In this document: positions 49,627 through 63,472 of the stretch, in pieces
How the letters are laid out: the number at the start of each line of letters is the position of its first letter
Numbering within the stretch: position 1 is the stretch's first letter
Assembly: GCF_017104965.1 (NCBI RefSeq)
Contig: NZ_JAAGPR010000041.1
Coordinates: forward strand, 1-64,000
Source: Paraburkholderia sp. Ac-20340
GTDB lineage: Bacteria; Pseudomonadota; Gammaproteobacteria; Burkholderiales; Burkholderiaceae
DNA: 64,000 nt
Direction of reading: 5' to 3'
The notes under the pieces: generated by a model
Database searches by the model: none
The model's input: only the letters and a program-made list of their open reading frames with translations
What the model was told of the DNA's origin: nothing
Program-made: the position numbers and the translations under genes

Positions 49627-51474
49627 TCAATCGTCGCCGACGACTTCGACCAGCTCCTCGCCGAAACGCTCGAGCTTGCGCGCGCCGATGCCCGGGATGT
49701 CACGCAGCTCGTCCACCGATTCGGGACCGTTACGCGCAATTTCCGCCAGCGTGGCGTCATGGAAGATGACGTAGGCCGGCACGCCCTCGCTCTTCGCGGT
49801 TTCCGTGCGCCACAGCCGCAGGCGCTCCCAGCGCGAACGCTGGCGCGGGCTCATGCCCAGGGTCGGATCGGCGCGCTCGCTGGTGCGGCTCGACGACGCA
49901 CGCGTGCGCGTAGGTTTCACATAGCGGCGCATCGTGACGTTCTGCTCGCCCTTGAGCACCGCCTTGCTGGCTTCGGTGAGCACGAGGGCGCCGTAGCCGT
50001 CGTGATCGACGGTGAGATAGCCGAACGCCACCAGTTGCCGGAAGATCGCGCGCCATTCGGGTTCGGACAGCGCGGCGCCGATGCCGAAGGTGGAAATCTT
50101 CTCGTGCCCGCGCTGCATGATCTTCTCGCTGCGATTGCCGCGCAGAATGTCGATCAGATGCCCGGCGCCGAAATTGAAGCCGCTCGCACGCTGCGCGCGG
50201 AACACGCAGGACAGCGCCATCTGCGCCTCGCGCGTGGCATCCCAGGTCGCCGGCGGCTCGATACAGTTATCGCAGTTGCCGCACGGCTTGCTCTCTTCGC
50301 CGAAATACGCGAGCAGACGCACGCGCCGGCAGGTGGCCGTCTCGCACAGGCCGAGCAGCGCGTCGAGCTTACCGGTCTGCACGCGCTTGTGCTGATCGTC
50401 GGCGTCGGACTCGTCGATCATCTTGCGCTGCTGCACTACGTCGCCGAGACCGTAGGCCATCCACGCATTGGCCGCCAGCCCGTCGCGGCCCGCGCGGCCG
50501 GTTTCCTGGTAGTAGCCTTCCACGCTCTTGGGCAGATCCAGGTGAGCGACAAAGCGCACATCGGGTTTATCGATACCCATGCCGAACGCGATGGTCGCGC
50601 ACATCACCACGCCTTCTTCGCGCTGGAACAGCTCCTGGTGCTTCTGGCGCACCTCGAATTCCATGCCGGCGTGATACGGCAGCGCGCGGATGCCCTGGCC
50701 CTTTAGCCACTCGGCGGTTTCCTCGACCTTGCGTCGCGACAGGCAATAGATCACGCCGGCGTCGGTCGTGCCGTCCGCGCGCGTGTGCTCCGCGCGGATA
50801 AAGTCGAGCAGCTGGGTGCGCGCGTTGTCTTTTTCGACGATGCGATAGCGGATGTTCGGCCGATCGAAGCTGGAAACGAAGATGCGCGCGTCGTCGAGGG
50901 CGAGACGATGCACGATCTCGTCGCGCGTGATGGCGTCGGCGGTGGCCGTGAGCGCGATGCGCGGCACGTTCGGGAAACGCTCGTGCAGCACCGAAAGCTG
51001 GATGTACTCGGGGCGGAAATCGTGCCCCCATTGCGACACGCAATGCGCCTCGTCGATCGCGAACAGGCCGATGCGGGTGCGTTCGAGCAGATCGAGAAAG
51101 CGCGACGTCATCAGACGTTCCGGCGCCACGTAAAGCAGGTCGAGATCGCCTTCGCGCAGCGCGCGCTCAGTGGCCGCCGCTTCGGCGCCGCTGAGCGTCG
51201 AATTGAGATACGCCGCGCGCACGCCGACTTCGGTGAGCGCCGCCACCTGATCCTGCATCAGCGCGATCAGCGGCGAGACGACGATGCCCGCGCCCTGCCC
51301 GGCCTCATGGCGCACGAGCGCCGGAATCTGGTAGCAGAGCGACTTGCCGCCGCCGGTGGGCATGAGCACCAGCGAATCGCCCCCGCCCGCGACGTGTTCG
51401 ACAATCTCGCCTTGCTGCCCTCGAAAAGCGGGATAACCGAAGACTTCGTTAAGGATTTCGAGGGAACGGGACAT
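49627..51474 (-). CDS. recQ: ATP-dependent DNA helicase RecQ
   Basis: A 615-residue SF2 3'-5' helicase. Motif I is MPTGGGKSLCYQ (near residue 37), motif II DEAHCVSQWGHDFRPEY with the RecQ aromatic loop, motif VI QETGRAGRDG. The RecQ-C zinc module has its four cysteines (CRRVRLLAYFGEESKPCGNCDNC) and is followed by a winged helix and an HRDC domain (LRLWRTETAKSEGVPAYVIFHD). The ATG at 51474 begins MSRSLEILNEVFGY; the longer frame is not conserved. Acts in RecF recombination and fork repair. Confidence 0.96.
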   Translation of the reverse strand: MSRSLEILNEVFGYPAFRGQQGEIVEHVAGGGDSLVLMPTGGGKSLCYQIPALVRHEAGQGAGIVVSPLIALMQDQVAALTEVGVRAAYLNSTLSGAEAAATERALREGDLDLLYVAPERLMTSRFLDLLERTRIGLFAIDEAHCVSQWGHDFRPEYIQLSVLHERFPNVPRIALTATADAITRDEIVHRLALDDARIFVSSFDRPNIRYRIVEKDNARTQLLDFIRAEHTRADGTTDAGVIYCLSRRKVEETAEWLKGQGIRALPYHAGMEFEVRQKHQELFQREEGVVMCATIAFGMGIDKPDVRFVAHLDLPKSVEGYYQETGRAGRDGLAANAWMAYGLGDVVQQRKMIDESDADDQHKRVQTGKLDALLGLCETATCRRVRLLAYFGEESKPCGNCDNCIEPPATWDATREAQMALSCVFRAQRASGFNFGAGHLIDILRGNRSEKIMQRGHEKISTFGIGAALSEPEWRAIFRQLVAFGYLTVDHDGYGALVLTEASKAVLKGEQNVTMRRYVKPTRTRASSSRTSERADPTLGMSPRQRSRWERLRLWRTETAKSEGVPAYVIFHDATLAEIARNGPESVDELRDIPGIGARKLERFGEELVEVVGDD

Positions 51475-51604
51475 GAAGGCGGCGACTGAGTGGAGCGAAG
51501 GCGGTGGACCGGATTTTACCAACCCTCACGCGCCTTAACCGCCGCGGTCACGAAGATTGGCCATCCGGCCAGGGTTGAACGGCAGAAAACGGCTGCAGAA
51601 ATGC

Positions 51605-51632
51605 AAAAAGGCGTGCACGAAACATGCACGCC
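51605..51632 (-). terminator. terminator of the small membrane protein gene
   Basis: GGCGTGCA/TGCACGCC stem with a 7-nt loop; five As on the plus strand give the U-tract for minus transcripts. Confidence 0.88.
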
Positions 51633-51680
51633 CTTCAGTCAAAACACGCTCGAATCAGCCGGCGCCATTGCGCCGCGCGT

Positions 51681-52007
51681 TCAAGCCTCGCGCCGGCGCA
51701 TGACCTGCAGCGCGCCGATGATCGTGACGATCCCCGCGACGAACGACACCGCCACCAGCAAACCGAGCGGCAACATCATGGCACTGCCCACCATGAACAC
51801 GAGCGAGCCGACGATCAGCAGCAACGCGCCCATCTTCGCCTTGCGTGCGAGCTGCATGATGAAGCCGATGATCAGGAATGCCCACAAAACGAGGAACGTG
51901 GCGAAGAAGTTCGCGGCCTGTTCCTTGCCGACGAAATGCAGCAGATGCGAAAAGTTGGCGATGCACGCCACCAGATTCAGGATGAGACCGATCCCGACGA
52001 ACCACAT
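51681..52007 (-). CDS. small membrane protein of unknown function (four predicted helices)
   Basis: A 108-residue hydrophobic protein I do not recognise by name. Four helices: MWFVGIGLILNLVACIANF, ANFFATFLVLWAFLIIGFIMQLA, MGALLLIVGSLVFMVGSAMML and LLVAVSFVAGIVTIIGALQV, with a basic C-terminus MRRREA. The ATG at 52007 has GGAGG 8 nt upstream. It lies between rpoC and recQ with its own terminator, so it is probably monocistronic. No catalytic or binding motif is visible. Confidence 0.8.
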   Translation of the reverse strand: MWFVGIGLILNLVACIANFSHLLHFVGKEQAANFFATFLVLWAFLIIGFIMQLARKAKMGALLLIVGSLVFMVGSAMMLPLGLLVAVSFVAGIVTIIGALQVMRRREA

Positions 52008-52191
52008 GATTACCGCCTCCAGATTCAGATAGATGCCGCCTGTCCGGTAGTACGAAACAACGCGCAAAGTCGGACGTGGCGCGCTACGTTAGCACGTGGC
52101 GCCGCCGCGCGCAGCGACCCTGCCAGCACTGCGGCGCGACGCCGCATACTCGCGATGACGTTATACAGAACACCTAAACGATTGCGCCAAT

Positions 52192-52223
52192 AAAAAAGCC
52201 GTCTGGCGTGAACCAGACGGCTT
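52192..52223 (-). terminator. terminator of the rpoBC operon
   Basis: AAGCCGTCTGG/CCAGACGGCTT, an 11-bp perfect stem with a 5-nt loop and a six-A run on the plus strand, 65 bp beyond the rpoC stop. Confidence 0.93.
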
Positions 52224-52288
52224 GGTGACGTACTTGCGCTACGAGCGCTACAGCAGGCGGTTTGCACCGCCAGCCGTAACGTTTCGCT

Positions 52289-55200
52289 TTACTCGTCCGT
52301 CGTATGTTGCTGCGGCTGCACTTGCGGCTCTTCGGCGGCCGGGGCTTCCGGCGTACCGAATTCGAACGCTTCTTCCGCTGCGATCTGGTCGAAACGCTCG
52401 CGATCCGACGATTCCTTCGCACGGCGCGCCTTGTGGAAGGCGAGACCCGTACCAGCCGGAATCAGACGGCCGACGATGACGTTTTCCTTCAGGCCACGCA
52501 GATCGTCGCGCTTGCCCATGATCGCCGCTTCGGTCAGCACGCGGGTCGTTTCCTGGAACGATGCCGCCGAGATGAACGAGTCGGTCGAGAGCGATGCCTT
52601 CGTAATACCGAGCAGCACGTTCTCGTACGTCGCCGGACGCTTGTCTTCCGCGATCATCTTGTCGTTTTCGTCGAGCATGTCCGAACGCTCGACTTGTTCG
52701 CCAGGGATGAAACGCGTATCGCCGTTGTCGGTAATCTGAACGCGGCGCAGCATCTGACGCACGATCACTTCGATGTGCTTGTCGTTAATCTTCACGCCCT
52801 GCAGACGGTACACGTCCTGCACTTCGTCAACGATGTAACGCGACAGCGCTTCGATACCCTGCAGACGCAGGATGTCGTGCGGATCGGCCGGGCCGTCCAC
52901 GATCATTTCGCCCTTGTTGACGACCTGTGCATCGTGAACCAGAACCTGCTTTTCCTTCGCGATCAGGAACTCGTGCTGATTGCCTTCGAGGTCCGTGATA
53001 ACGAGACGCTGCTTGCCCTTCGTGTCCTTACCGAACGACGTCGTACCCGTGACTTCCGCCAGGATACCTGCGTCCTTCGGCGAACGTGCTTCGAACAGTT
53101 CCGCCACACGCGGCAGACCACCGGTAATGTCACGCGTCTTCTGCGCTTCAGTCGGGATACGTGCGAGCACTTCACCGACCTGCACTTGCTGACCGTCCTT
53201 CACCGTGATCAGAGCGCCGACCTGGAAGCCGATCTGCACCGAATGCTCGGTGTTCGGGATCTTGACTTCGTCGCCGTTCGCGTCGAGCAGCTTGACCTGC
53301 GGACGCACGCTCTTCGAAGCCTGCGAACCACGGCGCTTCACGTCGATCACGACCAGCGTCGAGAGACCCGTCACATCGTCGATCTGCTTGGCAACCGTCA
53401 CGCCTTCTTCGACGTTTTCGAACTTCACCGTACCACCGTACTCGGTGATGATCGGGCGCGTCAGCGGATCCCACGTTGCGAGCTGCGTACCCGCCTTGAT
53501 CACGTCGCCGTCGAGTTGCAGCAGCGTCGCGCCGTACGGCACCTTGTGACGCTCGCGCTCGCGGCCATGATCGTCGGCAATGATGGCTTCGCCCGAACGC
53601 GAAATGACGATCTGCTCGCCCTTCGCATTCGTGACGTAACGCATCGTCGCCGTGAAGCGGACCGTACCGTTCGACTTGGCTTCAACCGACGAAGCCACTG
53701 CTGCACGCGATGCCGCACCACCGATGTGGAACGTACGCATCGTCAGCTGCGTGCCCGGTTCACCGATCGACTGTGCTGCGATCACGCCGACAGCTTCGCC
53801 GACGTTCACGCGCGAACCACGACCCAGGTCGCGGCCATAGCACGATGCGCACAGACCGTAACGCGTTTCGCAGGTCAGCGGCGTGCGCACGCGCACTTCG
53901 TCGATACCGAGGCGTTCGATTTCTTCGACCGCGTCTTCGTCGAGCAGGTCGCCCGAAGCGTAGATCGTTTCCTGCGTTTCCGGGTTGACGACGTCTGCCA
54001 CTGCCACACGGCCGAGAATACGGTCGCGCAGCGCTTCGACGACTTCACCGCCTTCCACGAGTGCCTTCATCGCCACGCCGTTCGACGTGCCGCAATCTTC
54101 TTCGACGACCACGAGATCCTGCGTCACGTCGACGAGACGACGCGTCAGGTAACCCGAGTTCGCGGTCTTCAGTGCCGTATCAGCCAGACCCTTACGTGCA
54201 CCGTGGGTCGAGATGAAGTACTGCAACACGTTCAGACCTTCACGGAAGTTCGCGGTAATCGGCGTTTCGATAATCGAGCCGTCCGGCTTCGCCATCAGGC
54301 CGCGCATACCCGCCAGCTGGCGAATCTGGGTTGCGGAACCCCGCGCGCCCGAGTCGGCCATCATGTAGATCGAGTTGAACGATTCCTGACGCGTTTCGTT
54401 GCCGTCACGGTCGATAACCGGTTCCGTCGCGAGCTGCTCCATCATCGCCTTGCCGACCGCTTCCGACGTGTTCGACCAGATGTCGACCACGTTGTTGTAG
54501 CGTTCCTGCGCGGTGACGAGACCCGACATGTACTGACGGTCGTATTCCTTCACCTTCTTCGCGGCGTCGCCGACGATGGTTTCCTTCTGCGGCGGTACGA
54601 GCATGTCGTCCACGCAGATCGAAATACCGGCGCGCGTTGCCAGGCGGAAACCCGACTGCATCAGCTGGTCAGCGAAGATCACCGTTTCGCGCAGACCGCA
54701 CTTGCGGAATGCCGTGTTGATCAGGCGCGAAATTTCCTTCTTCTTCAGCGGCTTGTTCAGCACCGAGAACGGCAGACCCGGCGGCAGAATTTCCGACAGG
54801 ATCGAACGGCCGACAGTCGTCGCGTACAGCGTGATCTTCGGCACGAATGCCGGTGCGCCTTCCGATTTGTCCTCGTTGTGGACCATTTCGGTAATACGCA
54901 CGTTCACACGCGAAGCCAGCTCGACTTCCTTGTTCTCGTAGGCGCGCAGCACTTCCGAGACGCCCGTGAACGTCATGCCTTCGCCCTTGCCATTGATCGC
55001 TTCACGCGTGGCGTAGTACAGGCCCAGCACGATATCCTGCGACGGCACGATCGACGGATCGCCGTTGGCCGGGAACAGGACGTTGTTCGACGCCAGCATC
55101 AGCGTGCGCGCTTCCATCTGCGCTTCGAGCGACAGCGGAACGTGAACAGCCATCTGGTCACCGTCGAAGTCGGCGTTGAACGCCGCGCAAACGAGCGGGT

Positions 55201-56548
55201 GCAGCTGGATAGCCTTACCTTCGATCAGCACCGGCTCGAAAGCCTGAATGCCAAGACGGTGAAGCGTCGGTGCACGGTTCAGCATGACCGGATGTTCGCG
55301 GATCACCTCTTCGAGGATGTCCCACACCACCGGCGTCTGGTTCTCGACTTCCTTCTTCGCAGCCTTGATGGTCGTCGCGACGCCCATCGTTTCCAGCTTG
55401 TTGAAGATGAACGGCTTGAACAGTTCGAGCGCCATCAGCTTGGGCAGACCGCACTGATGCAGCTTGAGCGTCGGGCCCACCACGATGACCGAACGGCCCG
55501 AGTAGTCCACGCGCTTACCCAGCAGGTTCTGACGGAAACGACCGCCCTTACCCTTGATCATGTCGGCGAGCGACTTCAGCGGACGCTTGTTGGCGCCCGT
55601 CATCGCCTTACCGCGACGGCCGTTATCGAGCAGCGAGTCAACCGCTTCCTGGAGCATCCGCTTTTCGTTGCGGACGATGATCTCCGGCGCCTTCAGCTCG
55701 AGCAGACGCTTCAGACGGTTGTTACGGTTGATGACGCGGCGATACAGGTCGTTCAGGTCCGAGGTCGCGAAGCGGCCACCGTCCAGCGGCACCAGCGGAC
55801 GCAGTTCGGGCGGCAGCACCGGCAGCACTTCGAGCACCATCCATTCGGGCTTGATGCCCGAACGCTGGAAAGCCTCGAGCACCTTCAGGCGCTTGGCGTA
55901 CTTCTTGATCTTCGCTTCCGAGCCGGTGTTCTTCAGCTCGGTGCGCAGCGTTTCGACCTGTTCGTCGATGTTGATCGCACGCAGCAGTTCACGCACGCCT
56001 TCCGCGCCCATCTCAGCGCGGAATTCGTCACCGTACTCTTCGACCTTATTGTAGTAATCCTCTTCGGTCATGATCTGACGCGCCTTCAGCGGCGTCATGC
56101 CCGGTTCGATCACCACATATGCTTCGAAGTACAGCACGCGTTCGATGTCGCGCAGCGTCATGTCGAGCACCATGCCCAGACGCGACGGCAGCGACTTCAG
56201 GAACCAGATGTGCGCGACCGGCGAGGCCAGTTCGATGTGGCCCATGCGTTCGCGACGCACCTTCGCCAGCGTGACTTCAACGCCGCACTTCTCGCAGATC
56301 ACGCCACGATGCTTCAGGCGCTTGTACTTGCCGCAAAGGCATTCGTAGTCCTTGATCGGACCAAAAATCTTTGCGCAGAACAGGCCATCGCGTTCGGGCT
56401 TGAACGTACGGTAGTTGATGGTCTCCGGCTTCTTCACTTCGCCGAACGACCACGAGCGGATCTTGTCCGGCGAGGCCAGACCGATCTTGATCGCGTCAAA
56501 AACTTCTTCTTGTTGGACTTGCTTGAATAGATCGAGCAGAGCTTTCAT
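52289..56548 (-). CDS. rpoC: RNA polymerase beta-prime subunit
   Basis: A 1419-residue catalytic subunit. An N-terminal zinc ribbon (CLCGKYKRLKHRGVICEKC, near residue 70) opens it. The active-site NADFDGDQMAVHVPLS binds Mg with three aspartates. The bridge helix and trigger loop region contains RGLMAKPDGSIIETPI. A second zinc cluster is TCETRYGLCASCYGRDLG. Full length. Cotranscribed with rpoB (21-bp gap). Confidence 0.99.
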   Translation of the reverse strand: MKALLDLFKQVQQEEVFDAIKIGLASPDKIRSWSFGEVKKPETINYRTFKPERDGLFCAKIFGPIKDYECLCGKYKRLKHRGVICEKCGVEVTLAKVRRERMGHIELASPVAHIWFLKSLPSRLGMVLDMTLRDIERVLYFEAYVVIEPGMTPLKARQIMTEEDYYNKVEEYGDEFRAEMGAEGVRELLRAINIDEQVETLRTELKNTGSEAKIKKYAKRLKVLEAFQRSGIKPEWMVLEVLPVLPPELRPLVPLDGGRFATSDLNDLYRRVINRNNRLKRLLELKAPEIIVRNEKRMLQEAVDSLLDNGRRGKAMTGANKRPLKSLADMIKGKGGRFRQNLLGKRVDYSGRSVIVVGPTLKLHQCGLPKLMALELFKPFIFNKLETMGVATTIKAAKKEVENQTPVVWDILEEVIREHPVMLNRAPTLHRLGIQAFEPVLIEGKAIQLHPLVCAAFNADFDGDQMAVHVPLSLEAQMEARTLMLASNNVLFPANGDPSIVPSQDIVLGLYYATREAINGKGEGMTFTGVSEVLRAYENKEVELASRVNVRITEMVHNEDKSEGAPAFVPKITLYATTVGRSILSEILPPGLPFSVLNKPLKKKEISRLINTAFRKCGLRETVIFADQLMQSGFRLATRAGISICVDDMLVPPQKETIVGDAAKKVKEYDRQYMSGLVTAQERYNNVVDIWSNTSEAVGKAMMEQLATEPVIDRDGNETRQESFNSIYMMADSGARGSATQIRQLAGMRGLMAKPDGSIIETPITANFREGLNVLQYFISTHGARKGLADTALKTANSGYLTRRLVDVTQDLVVVEEDCGTSNGVAMKALVEGGEVVEALRDRILGRVAVADVVNPETQETIYASGDLLDEDAVEEIERLGIDEVRVRTPLTCETRYGLCASCYGRDLGRGSRVNVGEAVGVIAAQSIGEPGTQLTMRTFHIGGAASRAAVASSVEAKSNGTVRFTATMRYVTNAKGEQIVISRSGEAIIADDHGRERERHKVPYGATLLQLDGDVIKAGTQLATWDPLTRPIITEYGGTVKFENVEEGVTVAKQIDDVTGLSTLVVIDVKRRGSQASKSVRPQVKLLDANGDEVKIPNTEHSVQIGFQVGALITVKDGQQVQVGEVLARIPTEAQKTRDITGGLPRVAELFEARSPKDAGILAEVTGTTSFGKDTKGKQRLVITDLEGNQHEFLIAKEKQVLVHDAQVVNKGEMIVDGPADPHDILRLQGIEALSRYIVDEVQDVYRLQGVKINDKHIEVIVRQMLRRVQITDNGDTRFIPGEQVERSDMLDENDKMIAEDKRPATYENVLLGITKASLSTDSFISAASFQETTRVLTEAAIMGKRDDLRGLKENVIVGRLIPAGTGLAFHKARRAKESSDRERFDQIAAEEAFEFGTPEAPAAEEPQVQPQQHTTDE

Positions 56549-56569
56549 TGCCTTCTCTCCGTAGTCCGA

Positions 56570-60676
<4,107 letters not shown>

Positions 60677-61060
60677 ACGATCTCCGAATCACGGCGGGTA
60701 GGACGACCCGAGTGTTCACCGACTGAGACCCGATGGCTGCGCGAGCCCTGGAAGCTTGGTGGTTGGCCTCTACCAACCGCTGGCTGACGGCAGCGGATAC
60801 CGGCTTGTCATAACTTGCCCGCTGCCCGACCAAACTTGCCTTCTGCAGTCGCTTCAGAAGACAAAGAGAAGCGTCGTGCGCACAGACGGCGTTCAAAAAC
60901 CCACCCTGCACAAGACGTTTTTCTTTGGCTTCTGGGTCCCGCATCCCGCCTCCGATTTCGAAAAACTGCCGAAAAATCGAACACTAAAAACGCAGAACCC
61001 ACAAAGCACAAAAAGGCCGGCGGTGTAAAAACCGCCAGCCTTCGCACAGCGCGCTGAAAC
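60677..61060. other. rplL-rpoB intergenic region
   Basis: Contains the attenuator-like hairpin at 61010-61040 and a ~330-nt untranslated stretch before rpoB. A GGTTGG/CCAACC hairpin lies near 60762-60779. A short open frame with GGAGG before an ATG at 60944 overlaps rpoB out of frame and is probably not a gene. Confidence 0.55.
61010..61040 (-). terminator. attenuator/terminator between rplL and rpoB
   Basis: GGCCGGCGGT/ACCGCCAGCC stem (one wobble pair) with a 6-nt loop and a five-A run on the plus strand as U-tract, 20 bp after the rplL stop. E. coli has a partial terminator at the same place that sets the ribosomal-protein to polymerase ratio. Confidence 0.85.
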
Positions 61061-61435
61061 TTACTTGATTTCAGCCTTCGCGCCGGCTTCTTCCAGCTTC
61101 TTCTTGGCTTCTTCAGCAGCAGCCTTGGGCACAGCTTCCTTAACAGGCTTCGGTGCACCGTCAACCAGGTCCTTCGCTTCCTTCAGGCCGAGACCCGTCA
61201 GTTCGCGAACAGCCTTAATGACCGAAACCTTGTTTGCGCCTGCTTCGAGCAGGTTGACCGTGAATTCGGTCTGCTCTTCAGCAGCAGCTGCTGCGCCGCC
61301 GCCTGCCGGGCCTGCGACTGCCACAGCAGCTGCCGACACGCCAAACTTCTCTTCGAATGCCTTGACCAGTTCGTTCAGTTCGAGAACCGACATCGCGCCA
61401 ACGGCTTCGAGGATGTCTTCTTTTGCGATTGCCAT
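61061..61435 (-). CDS. rplL: 50S ribosomal protein L7/L12
   Basis: A 124-residue stalk protein that recruits translation factors. N-terminal dimerisation region (MAIAKEDILEAVGAMSVLELNELVKAFEEKF), an alanine/glycine-rich hinge (about residues 36-50), and the C-terminal domain EQTEFTVNLLEAGANKVSVIKAVRELTGLGLKEAKDLV-type sequence. Present in multiple copies on L10. Follows rplJ by 75 bp. Confidence 0.98.
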   Translation of the reverse strand: MAIAKEDILEAVGAMSVLELNELVKAFEEKFGVSAAAVAVAGPAGGGAAAAAEEQTEFTVNLLEAGANKVSVIKAVRELTGLGLKEAKDLVDGAPKPVKEAVPKAAAEEAKKKLEEAGAKAEIK

Positions 61436-61510
61436 TTGAAATTACTCCAGATTTGAATTCGGAAACAGCTAGCGATATTCGCTCGCTCTTGCTTGTTCGA
61501 CTGCCTGAAA

Positions 61511-62011
61511 TCAGGCAGCTTCTTCTGCTTGCTTCTTCTCTGCCAGCGCGGCGAGTGCACGCGCGAAGCCGGAGACAGGAGCTTGCATAACGAACAGCAG
61601 CTTCGAGAGCAGTTCTTCGCGGCTCGGGATGCTGGCCAGCGCTTGCACGCCCGCCTTGTCCATCACGTTGCCTTCGTAGGAACCAGCCTTGATGACCAAC
61701 TTGTCATTGCTCTTTGCGAAGTCGTTCACGACCTTCGCTGCAGCAATTGCATCTTCCGAGATGCCGTAGATCAGGGGGCCAGTCATCTGCTCTGCCAGCG
61801 GAGCAAACGGGGTACCTTCAACGGCGCGACGCGCCAGCGTGTTCTTCAACACGCGGAGGTACACCTGCTGCTCACGCGCTTTCGCGCGCAGCTTGGTCAG
61901 ATCGCCAACCGCGATTCCACGATACTCGGCCAGCACCATGGTCTGAGCCTTCGCGACTTGCGCGGAGACTTCAGCCACGACGGCCTGCTTACCTTCTTTG
62001 TTCAGTGGCAC
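61511..62011 (-). CDS. rplJ: 50S ribosomal protein L10
   Basis: A 166-residue stalk base protein. Begins MPLNKEGKQAVVAEVSAQVAKAQTMVLAEYRG from a GTG at 62011, with GGAGG upstream. The C-terminal helix (ELLSKLLFVMQAPVSGFARALAALAEKKQ) binds L7/L12 dimers. In E. coli the L10-L12 complex represses its own mRNA leader. Confidence 0.97.
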   Translation of the reverse strand: MPLNKEGKQAVVAEVSAQVAKAQTMVLAEYRGIAVGDLTKLRAKAREQQVYLRVLKNTLARRAVEGTPFAPLAEQMTGPLIYGISEDAIAAAKVVNDFAKSNDKLVIKAGSYEGNVMDKAGVQALASIPSREELLSKLLFVMQAPVSGFARALAALAEKKQAEEAA

Positions 62012-62344
62012 GGTTAACCTCCAGATTCGACACCCAACGCGATTGCGCCAGATGCCGCGTTCAACAACGGCGACCGACCAGTCCGGAGTAAATCAGTTTG
62101 CATCGTCAGACGTTGCCGTCTGCTTTGCTCACATCAACACTTCAAAACCTTTTCGGGTTCGCCATCTGCGTTGGCTTTGCATTAAGGAAGCACCCAACTG
62201 CTGCACTTCCACCAACGGTCTTTGACAACCGGTTGCGCGATGCGGTACTTGCCACCGCACAACCGCCCAAAGCCCTTTAAATCCGCGCTGCTGCCCTTTC
62301 GAACTTCAGCGCGGCAAAACTTTTCGCGACGCTTACTGCAACAA
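62012..62344 (-). promoter_or_regulatory. rplJ leader, probable L10-binding autoregulatory RNA
   Basis: A 333-bp non-coding region between rplA and rplJ. On the minus strand a nested structure closes with GGGT/ACCC at 62195-62155 and contains GCCAACGCAGATGGC. A further hairpin CAGACG-GCAA-CGTCTG with a GNRA tetraloop lies at 62122-62107. Size and position match the L10 leader of other proteobacteria; the kink-turn was not verified. Confidence 0.55.
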
Positions 62345-63040
62345 TCAGGCTGCCAGCGACGACTGGTCGACGCGAACGCCAACGCCCATCGTGCTCGAAA
62401 CAGCGATCTTGCGCAGGTACACGCCCTTGCTCGTTGCCGGCTTGGCCTTGGTCAGCGCTTCGAGGAGCGCGTCCAGGTTGCTGCGCAGCGCAGCTGCTTC
62501 GAACGATGCACGGCCGATAGTCGCGTGGATGATACCGGCCTTGTCGACACGGAATTGCACCTGACCAGCCTTCGCGTTCTTGACCGCGGTAGCGACGTCC
62601 GGCGTAACCGTACCGACCTTCGGGTTCGGCATCAGGCCGCGCGGGCCGAGGATCTGACCGAGCGTACCGACAACGCGCATCGTGTCCGGCGAAGCGATCA
62701 CGATGTCGAAGTTCAGGTTGCCGCCCTTGATCTGTTCAGCCAGGTCTTCCATGCCGACGATTTCCGCGCCAGCTGCCTTAGCCTGTTCAGCCTTTTCGCC
62801 CTGTGCGAACACAGCAACGCGAACCGACTTACCCGTACCTGCCGGCAGAACGACCGAACCACGAACGACCTGGTCCGACTTCTTTGCATCGATGCCGAGC
62901 TGGACTGCAACGTCGATCGACTCGTTGAACTTCGCCGTAGCGCATTCCTTCACGAGCGACAGAGCGTCAGCGATCGGGTACTGCTTCTGACGGTCAATCT
63001 TGGCAGCCAGTGCCTGTTGACGCTTCGAAACCTTAGCCAT
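62345..63040 (-). CDS. rplA: 50S ribosomal protein L1
   Basis: A 231-residue L1-stalk protein controlling E-site tRNA exit. MAKVSKRQQALAAKIDRQKQYPIADAL opens it. GPRGLMPNPKVGTVTPDVATAV is the diagnostic loop. In E. coli it represses rplKA translation. Abuts the rplK stop with no gap. Confidence 0.98.
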   Translation of the reverse strand: MAKVSKRQQALAAKIDRQKQYPIADALSLVKECATAKFNESIDVAVQLGIDAKKSDQVVRGSVVLPAGTGKSVRVAVFAQGEKAEQAKAAGAEIVGMEDLAEQIKGGNLNFDIVIASPDTMRVVGTLGQILGPRGLMPNPKVGTVTPDVATAVKNAKAGQVQFRVDKAGIIHATIGRASFEAAALRSNLDALLEALTKAKPATSKGVYLRKIAVSSTMGVGVRVDQSSLAA

Positions 63041-63472
63041 TTACACGCCCTCCACGACGATGCCCATCGAACGGGCGCTACCAGCGATCGTACGAACCGC
63101 TGCATCCATATCGGCTGCCGTGAGGTCCGGCATCTTGGTCTTGGCGATTTCTTCAGCTTGCGCGCGGGTGATCGTAGCGACCTTGTCCGTGTGCGGCTTT
63201 GCCGAACCCTTGTCGACCTTCGCTGCCTTCTTGATCAGAACGGTAGCCGGCGGCGTCTTCAGGACGAACGTGAAGCTCTTGTCAGCGAACGCGGTGATGA
63301 CGACCGGAATCGGCAGACCCGGTTCCAGAGCCTGGGTCTGCGCGTTGAACGCCTTGCAGAACTCCATGATGTTCAGGCCGCGCTGGCCCAGTGCCGGACC
63401 GACCGGCGGCGACGGGTTGGCTTTACCTGCAGGAATCTGCAGCTTGATAAAGCCGATGATTTTCTTTGCCAT
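63041..63472 (-). CDS. rplK: 50S ribosomal protein L11
   Basis: A 143-residue factor-binding-centre protein also needed for RelA activation. MAKKIIGFIKLQIPAGKANPSPPVGPALGQRGLNIMEFC-type N-terminus carries the proline-rich switch, and the C-terminal domain ends GTARSMGI-like (here GSARSMGIVVEGV). Follows nusG through a terminator-like hairpin. Confidence 0.98.
   Translation of the reverse strand: MAKKIIGFIKLQIPAGKANPSPPVGPALGQRGLNIMEFCKAFNAQTQALEPGLPIPVVITAFADKSFTFVLKTPPATVLIKKAAKVDKGSAKPHTDKVATITRAQAEEIAKTKMPDLTAADMDAAVRTIAGSARSMGIVVEGV

Noticed and set aside
52304..56530. 1408-codon plus-strand frame over rpoC
   Set aside because: Antisense shadow produced by codon bias; rpoC is complete on the minus strand.
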